From NCBI RefSeq assembly GCF_001638985.1, contig NW_017265135.1, forward strand, positions 3,061,545 to 3,125,544: a stretch of 64,000 nucleotides of DNA, read 5' to 3'. Of the stretch, positions 57,644 to 64,000 are shown in pieces. The first letter of the stretch is position 1. Each line of letters opens with the position of its first letter. The DNA comes from Phycomyces blakesleeanus NRRL 1555(-) (taxonomy: Eukaryota > Mucoromycota > Mucoromycetes > Mucorales > Phycomycetaceae). A program made the translations under genes and the position numbers. The notes under the pieces are model-generated. The model was not told where the DNA came from. It ran no database searches and saw only the letters and a list, made by a program, of their open reading frames with translations.

Positions 57644-59761
57644 GAAAAGCAACGCGCGTAAAATGCAGTGTAAAAGAAAAAAATAAACAAAAACAAAAAC
57701 AAAAAAAGGAAGGAAGGAAGGAAGAAAGCAAAGGAGAGAGGGAAAGAAAGGGGGGTATAAAGAGATAATGAAGGGGATGTATATACAGCGTAAAGTATAG
57801 CCGGGTAAATTTTCTTACCGCTTGAATGAAAGACCACTATTTGCTAGTCATAGCGCCACATAATATTGACTAATTATTTATAAAATAATTATAAAAAGGG
57901 CAAGAAAATAAGCCCAGGCAGGGTTCTTTTTTTTTTTTGGAAGTGAAGGAGGCGAATTTCCGCAACTTCTGTGCAAGGCAATAGAGTCAGGATGATGAAT
58001 ATTGGGTTAGCAAATGGTATAATTATTATCAAACATGGAAACATGCCGAGATATATATTTATTTTGGATTTGAAAATCATCTCAGAATTTAGACACCACA
58101 AAGGGGGAGAGAGAGAGCGAAAGGGTCGAAACTAATTACCGATCAAGTGAAAATTACAATCGAAATTACACAAAGTTGCATAGAGTTATACCTAGAATTA
58201 CATATCTGTAATTGAAACTTTAATATGTAGCTGTCATTTCGATTGTAAATTTGATTGTGATTCTTTTTATTTTATTATATTTTGGAAGAAAAAAAAAATC
58301 TGCCTTGATAGAGTCATTTTCTTGTTTTAATTTATTTATTTATTTAATGATGCACACTTGTTACACAGTCTGAGACCATTCCTTGGGCTATCTACACAAA
58401 ACTTTGACAATTAATCCGTATGTGTACGTGTATGTGTATGTTTGTGTGTTATTCAAATAGTTAAAGCATATGTATATGTAGGCCTGTATATATTTACACA
58501 TGTATATTAAACTTGGGATTTAATCTGTTGCTATAGAAACAAAATAAAGAAAGAAAAGTTAACCTGCATTGTTTGTTATTGTTATTTTCTTTAAAAATGG
58601 TGATGTCTTATCATGGAAATCGTCTCTTTTTGATCTTCTGCGTAGTACAGAAGAGAGAAAGGTAGCGTGTACATACATTTACCTATACATATGTATTTGT
58701 AGGCGGACAAAGATCTAATTGCTTTGATAAGGATCATTGTATACATACTTTATATACACACACAAATATATACATATATAAAAAACAAATAAACATAACA
58801 TAACAAATGGAGAGAATAGTATATACTTTATAATCTCTAGCGTAATCATTCTCCCATATGTTCTAGGCTATGTGTAGCTCAAGATAGTGTGACACGGTTG
58901 TACAGGTTGCTGTGGAGATCCACTTCACCTTTTTTTTTGCTTTTTGCTTTTTCTTTTTCTTCTTCTTTTTCTTTGAAGAACAAGTCACTTTTTTTGTTGT
59001 ATTTGTTTAGACATGTAACATCCCATTAAAGGATGTCCAGACTCGGTCACAGAAAAATAGAACACGATATCTATCTTTATTTTTGGCTTTTGGTTTTAAT
59101 TGAATGTTTAAATGTATAGTCTGTAGAGTTGTCTTGATAAATAGACAGCTATTAAGTACACAATAAATATTTCTGCTATTTCTCTATTTTTTTTTGTGGG
59201 ATGATTATATTGTCGCCTGTCAAGCTACCAAAAAGAAGAGTCCGACATCACCCCATTACATTTATTATTAAGGACAATGGATAAACAAATATATGTCTAT
59301 AGGAAAGAAGAAAAGAAAGGGAAAGAAGAAATGCTTTGAAATGCTTTGACCTACTTGATTTTCTCTTTTGATAAAGTGGTACAGCAGCAAATCAAATATT
59401 ACTACTATTATTATCATTATTATTTTGTGTTTTATTATTATTAGTATTATTAAGTGCAAATTATATGGGTACAAATATTATATAAAATGAAAATAATAAT
59501 AATAATAAAAATTGTTTAAAAATGAGTTTAGCTGTAACCAAATAGGCCATCAAAATAGTATAAAAAGTAAAATAGTAAGAATAAGAGTATTAATAATTGT
59601 AATAAAAATAAAAATAAAATATCATTTCACGCTCCAACGTAAATAGATTTGGGCAGGAAAGTTGGATTTGTAGATGATATGAAAATAGTGGCAATTACAG
59701 AAAGTATATAGTAAGATATTAAGCAGGTAAGAAAATAAAAAATAAAAAATAAAATATATGT
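57644..59761. other. Gene-poor spacer, M28 peptidase promoter side
   Basis: 2.1 kb of AT-rich DNA with GAAA/GGAA repeats just upstream of the M28 gene (57,665-57,750), a foldback at 58,150-58,252, TG/TA tracts near 58,420-58,510 and ATT tracts at 59,400-59,450. I found no supportable gene. Confidence 0.55.
58150..58252. repeat. Imperfect foldback repeat
   Basis: AAATTACAATCGAAAT (58,151-58,166) has a near-exact inverted partner ATTTCGATTGTAAATTT (58,236-58,252). Between them is a smaller palindrome, AATTACATATCTGTAATT (58,196-58,213). It could be a decayed small foldback element. Confidence 0.6.
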
Positions 59762-61743
59762 TTAGGCTACTGCCTGAACAGGAGGTGTGGTAGTGGCGGT
59801 GGCGGCGGTGGTCAAAGGTGCAGAGACTTCTTCCTTGTGTTCCTCCTTACCAGCTTCAACTACAGGAGTTTCAGCAACAGAAGCTTCGGTAGTAGCAGTA
59901 GCAGGAGCCTCAACAGCAAGAGCCTCAACAGCAGCAGCCTCAGCTGCCTCAGAAACAGTCTCTGGTACATCAGCTGCAGGTTCAGCAGACTCTTCGTTCA
60001 AAGGTGCAACAGCTCTGTCCTTCTTATCCTTCTTCTCTTTCTTGGGAAAACGAAGCATTTGTGTCAAACGACGGCTAAGAGGAGAACTAGGACGGGAGGG
60101 AGGCTTTGCCTGTGCTTCTTCTTCCTTGACGGGCGCTTCTTCTTCAACTGGCTTAGGTTCTAGAAATATGTAAAGTAAAAATAAAATAGAAAATCACAAC
60201 CGTGTTCTTTTAGTGTTTGTGGTTGTTATTGCCAAACCTCCCTAAGGGGAGCTCGAAAGACATTTGGTGCTAATGTCATGTAGTCATTTGGACCTTCATT
60301 GCAGGTAACACATGCCTCACATGAAAACATCCGAACTAACACCCTCTTTGGACGCCCATTCGCCAACACACTCAACAGGAATGACACATGTGCCCAGATC
60401 CCCCCTTCATTCTCCCACCACTTTAGCTACAAAAAAATGCAAAATTCTTACCTGTAGCACTAGTCTCCAAAACAGGAGACACGGGTTCTTCAGCTGTAGA
60501 CTCGGTAGACTCGAGGACATGAGGCTCTTCGTGCTTAACAACAGGCTTATCGGCTTCCTTCTTCTTGCCAAACAGCTTGGTCACAAACGAATTGCGCTTG
60601 ATCTGGTCAAGTACATTTACTTCCTTGTGAGCAGCATCCTTGACAGCTACTGGAGTTTCTTCTTCGGTCTCTGAGCCAACAACAGCAGCAGAAGCAGTAG
60701 GAACAGCCACTTCTTCAACTGGGCTGGCCTTTGGGGTTTCTTCAGCAGGAGCAGCTACTTCTTCAGCTTCTACAGCAGATACAGAAGCCTCTGGAACAGC
60801 AGGTTGTGATTCGGCTGATGCGGGGCTCTCTTGAAGAGGGAAAGGTAACACGAGATGTATGAGCTATCATTGTGAATTGTCATTTATAAATTATTATTTT
60901 TTTGATTTACCGTGCTCCAAAGCGGTGTGTTCTTCATGCTTGGCGGGGCTCTAAAAGGAAAAGAAAGAAATTCAGGCACCATTCGTACCGGGATCGTCCA
61001 GAAAACTATAGCAGCCAAAAGACAGCTGTTACACCAGCCATGCCAGCTAGCAACGCTTTAGGGCGACTACAGCTCCGGCAGGGCGGATCCACAAATGAAA
61101 CAATTACAATAATCAATTATTGATTGACTAGCCTTACCTTGCTACGGTTAAAGATACCACCTAAGAAGCGAGACTTGCGTTTCTCAGTTTTATCAGCTGA
61201 TACATGCGCCTCTGCGTGCTCTTCTTCAGCAGCAGGAGCAGCAGAAACGGCAGCAGCAGCAGCCGCAGGCTCGTCCACGTGGCTATCGACAGCAGTTTCG
61301 ACAGTGGCAGGCTCCTCCACATGGGTCTCTACTGCAGGAGAAGTGACAGCAGGGGTAGGTAAAGGTTCGACCTTTTCATCCGTAGGCTTATCAACATGAC
61401 CAGAAAGTGATCTCTTGGCCTTATTTAAGAAAGTTGAAAGGCGGTTGGTGGCAGACTTGGAAGGAGCGGGGACAGCAGGAAGTTCCTTTTGAATTTCGCG
61501 AGATGCTGTAACTAGCACTTCCTCAGTAGCAGCAGTAGCAGAAGCAGTAGCAATCTCAGTGGTGGTCTCAGCTGCAGTCTCGGTGGTAGCTTCAGTGGAA
61601 GCCTCCTTGATTTCTTCAGTCTTGGGGATGGTGTCATTGGATACAACGACAGGTTCGACGGCAGGGGTAGGCTCCACCACAGGGGTAGTGATTTCCTGGG
61701 TTACGGCAACTGGGGGGAGAACAGGGGCTTCTTGGCTAGACAT
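59762..61743 (-). CDS. Ala/Glu/Pro-rich protein with four basic amphipathic modules
   Basis: Four exons (61,743-61,138; 60,950-60,911; 60,829-60,452; 60,159-59,762) give 473 residues. Most of the chain is acidic, low-complexity Ala/Glu/Thr/Val/Pro sequence. Four short basic-hydrophobic patches interrupt it: NRLSTFLNKAKRS (100-112), KRKSRFLGGIFNRSK (188-202), IKRNSFVTKLFGKKK (292-306) and SRRLTQMLRFPKKEKK (370-385). They share a Lys/Arg-x-Ser/Leu-x-Phe/Leu layout and resemble membrane- or phospho-binding short linear motifs, but no family is recognised. The small second exon (40 nt) partly duplicates the start of exon 3 (SPAKHEEH vs SPASAESQ). It is probably cytoplasmic and largely disordered. 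The models join in frame, supporting a real gene. Confidence 0.75.
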
Positions 61744-64000
61744 AGTTAATAGTTATCAATAAAAAGAAGAAAGAGTAGAAGAAAGAGATGAACAGCATGC
61801 CAATTTATGAAGAAAAGACGCCATTCGGACACTCAAAACCAAGTCATTTGCTCTCTCTGCTAGAGTCGATCCGCACGATCAGGTGGGCAAGCTCCCTCGG
61901 CTGTATACGTGACTGTCTTTGTGTAATGGAGTACTGAGAGAGAGCATCTTGCTATAATTTGGCCTCCTCCACCTGGAAAAGAAAATTAGTAAAATTTTAG
62001 CTGGATCACAAATTTATCACTTACCTTAAATATGACTTTTTTGTGACCCAAATTTAATACAGAACGCCAGTCAATAATATATATATATATTGAAGCATGC
62101 ACAAGTTTATTGTTCTAGCGGTCTCTATTGACAGTTTTAACAGAAGCGGATAATTTTCTGATTATTTCTATTTGAAGATCTTCTTAAGCGAATACTTCAA
62201 ATCAATAACTTGAAACACGGCCAGTGTTACTCACCAAAAGAGGTTTATACTCATGTTAACGAGATTCCAAGCGGGCCAATAGAGCTGAAAAGAATGCGGA
62301 AGGCTACATCCAGTAAGAAAAAAAAGGGGTTTGGCCTAAGGATAAAAGCTTCGATAACATTTTCAAGTGCATCGATTAAACCAACAACCTCGTTGGCTAG
62401 TAGCTGTCAATAAAAATGCTTTGATAGATCGCGTTTTTGTGAGTTTTTAATATTGGTCGTCTATGTATGTAGTTATAAGAGCTTATCTATTTATCAATAA
62501 AGTTCTACTTTACCATTGAATACTGATATATAATTGTCTTGTATAAGATTCTAGTAAGTTTAGTAACTTTAAAGACAAGAAACTATGGGCTATTAAACGA
62601 TACATAGGCTGAGAACTACTCCTTTTATACATTACAAATAATTCTACACAGTACAAACGTATCCTGCGCATGCATTTCAGCAATTGGGAAACCCCCTGGG
62701 AATATCTCGGGCTCTCACAGACGCCCTCTTTTAATTTTTCCACAAAATACTTAACTTTGTGATAGTTTTCTACTCAGAATTCTCCGGACTATATCCGGAC
62801 TATATCTTCAATACTTTTATGTAGATTGAGGGTTCACCAAGGAGAGTTATCTGAGTATCTATGTGCATGAATATCCACGTCTCTCCTGATACACTGAACT
62901 ATTTATTAGCGTTTAAGACATCATGTTTGTCACGAGACTGTTAAGTAATATATTAAAAGAAACCTGAGTATTATTGAAAGAATAAAAGACGTCTTGTATC
63001 AGAGAGAGAAACATACAAAAGAAAATGCCAGGTGAAGTATGCAACTAGTAACATTGTCTGTTCTAAAGACTCTTTTACTGCCGTCGTACCTTAGTTGATG
63101 CAATAAATCTTTCTCATTTCTCATTTTCGCTTCAATTTCTATCATATGTTAGGTCAGCATACTCTGCCCTTCCAGCCACTCTCTAAGTTATCAGTACTCC
63201 AAAGTTCTCTGTATCTTTCTTTTTAATATAAGCTTAACCACAATAAAAATTGTCTTAATCTTTATTGGCCATTTACAATTTTTTTTGGTTCGTTATCCTA
63301 CTAGCCTTCCGATCTGCGTTATATCATTAAATTTAACCTCTGACTGATTTTTGGTCACTCTTTGCCTCTCTAGAACAAAAGAGAAATACAGTTTCTTATC
63401 TTCCCTTCTTCTTGTGAATACTTGAATGAGAGATACAAGCAAGGCTTCTCTCATACATATCGACAAATTTAAATACCAGTATACAAAAGAGTTGTATAAA
63501 TAAAAATAAAATAAAAGCTGCAATATCCTGTAGTGAAAGTAAACGTAAAAAAGCGCAAACAGTAAACTTTAAGCCCGATAAGGCTTTCAGTATATAAATA
63601 TCTCTGTTTGTATGTGATCTATACTCAGTTCTTTGCAAACCCTCTCAGAGATTTAGGACCACTACCCAATATATGGGAAATGCTTCATTTAAAATTAAGT
63701 TTTATAAGACATGTCAGATTGTATACGCTGCCTCAGACTAATTATAGAATGTTTATTTTCTGAAATTCCGAAAGATTTTGATGAAGATATAAAACTTTAC
63801 ATCTTTTAACCATATTAATCTATGTTTAGAGCTCTGAAAGATTTGTGAGTAACATATATTAGATATAGAAATATAGAAATGTGGTTTATTTGAAAGATTA
63901 ATAATGGGTATGCAATCAATTATCTTTTTTAAGTTATTTGGTTCGATCTGATATTGACATACAATATATTTCCGCTGCTTTATTGACTATTATTTTCCAT
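61744..64000. other. Right end of window, no supportable gene
   Basis: The first ~240 bases are the upstream region of the minus-strand gene ending at 59,762. The rest is AT-rich with scattered short ORFs. A 67-codon plus-strand frame at 62,210-62,413 (CYSPKEVYTHVNEIPSGPIE) might be a decayed exon or transposon scrap but lacks an ATG start. Nothing else stands out. Confidence 0.45.

Noticed and set aside
59787..61762. Plus-strand ORFs of 67-128 codons rich in Ser/Ala/Thr
   Set aside because: Antisense shadows of the spliced minus-strand Ala/Glu-rich gene.
62210..62413. 67-codon frame with CYSPKEVYTHVNEIPSGPIE
   Set aside because: No ATG start and no splice sites that clearly extend it; too weak to annotate as a gene.
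1..64000. CRISPR arrays, tRNA or rRNA genes
   Set aside because: No regularly spaced direct repeats of CRISPR type, no cloverleaf with a TTCGA loop and no rRNA-like GC-rich block noticed; the organism is eukaryotic.

Overview
This window looks like nuclear DNA of an early-diverging filamentous fungus, most likely Mucoromycota (Mucorales-type). The evidence is AT-rich intergenic DNA full of TA/TG microsatellites, many short introns (about 50-120 bp) with GTAAGT-like donors, and fungal single-copy genes (PEX10, SNT2, RRN7, TFB5, CFD1, DHFR, AGM1, a CYS3/MetR-type bZIP). The species cannot be named from the sequence. Exon joins were worked out by hand from splice signals and reading frame; most spliced models close in frame, but borders may be off by a base or two.

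Left part (1-31,253). The outstanding structure is a large inverted repeat. Position x on the left equals position 31,254-x on the right, with no net indel from 603 to 6,486 (mirror 24,768-30,651). Each arm holds a 4.37-kb DNA transposon with one intact 1,002-codon transposase-like gene carrying a C2H2 finger, plus 2.1 kb of flanking DNA that on the right side runs into SNT2 exon 1. The first 602 bases are a badly error-marked version of 30,652-31,253. The errors begin exactly at a 20-nt G run, and in the stretch I compared each wrong base matches a neighbour, so this end of the contig is suspect and the left arm may be a chimeric join. Between the arms (6.5-24.8 kb) lie, all on the minus strand, a YTP1-like membrane protein, PEX10, a CYS3/MetR-type bZIP and a broken transposon gene. 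This interval also holds a 538-bp MITE with a TAA target duplication, a small unknown protein, an unknown two-TM membrane protein (plus strand), and a pair of X-box palindromes.

Middle (31-43.7 kb). SNT2 (plus; BAH-PHD-SANT-GATA finger-PHD-ePHD chromatin regulator, 13 exons) converges on RRN7 (minus; Pol I initiation factor). RRN7 is closely followed upstream by TFB5 (minus; TFIIH subunit). TFB5 is divergent from CFD1 (plus; cytosolic Fe-S scaffold ATPase), which is followed by a multi-pass membrane protein. A tandem repeat of about 200 bp separates this block from the next.

Right (44.7-64 kb). WDR70 (plus) ends 40 bp from the end of DHFR (minus). Just upstream of DHFR lies an unusual cyclophilin with a ~65-residue insertion (minus). 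AGM1 (plus; UDP-GlcNAc synthesis) converges on an ERMP1-type M28 metallopeptidase (minus). The last gene (minus) encodes an Ala/Glu/Pro-rich protein carrying four short basic amphipathic modules. The genes form ordinary eukaryotic housekeeping neighbourhoods rather than an operon-like system. The unusual content is the transposon pair, the small repeats and foldbacks, the cyclophilin insertion and the modular low-complexity protein.
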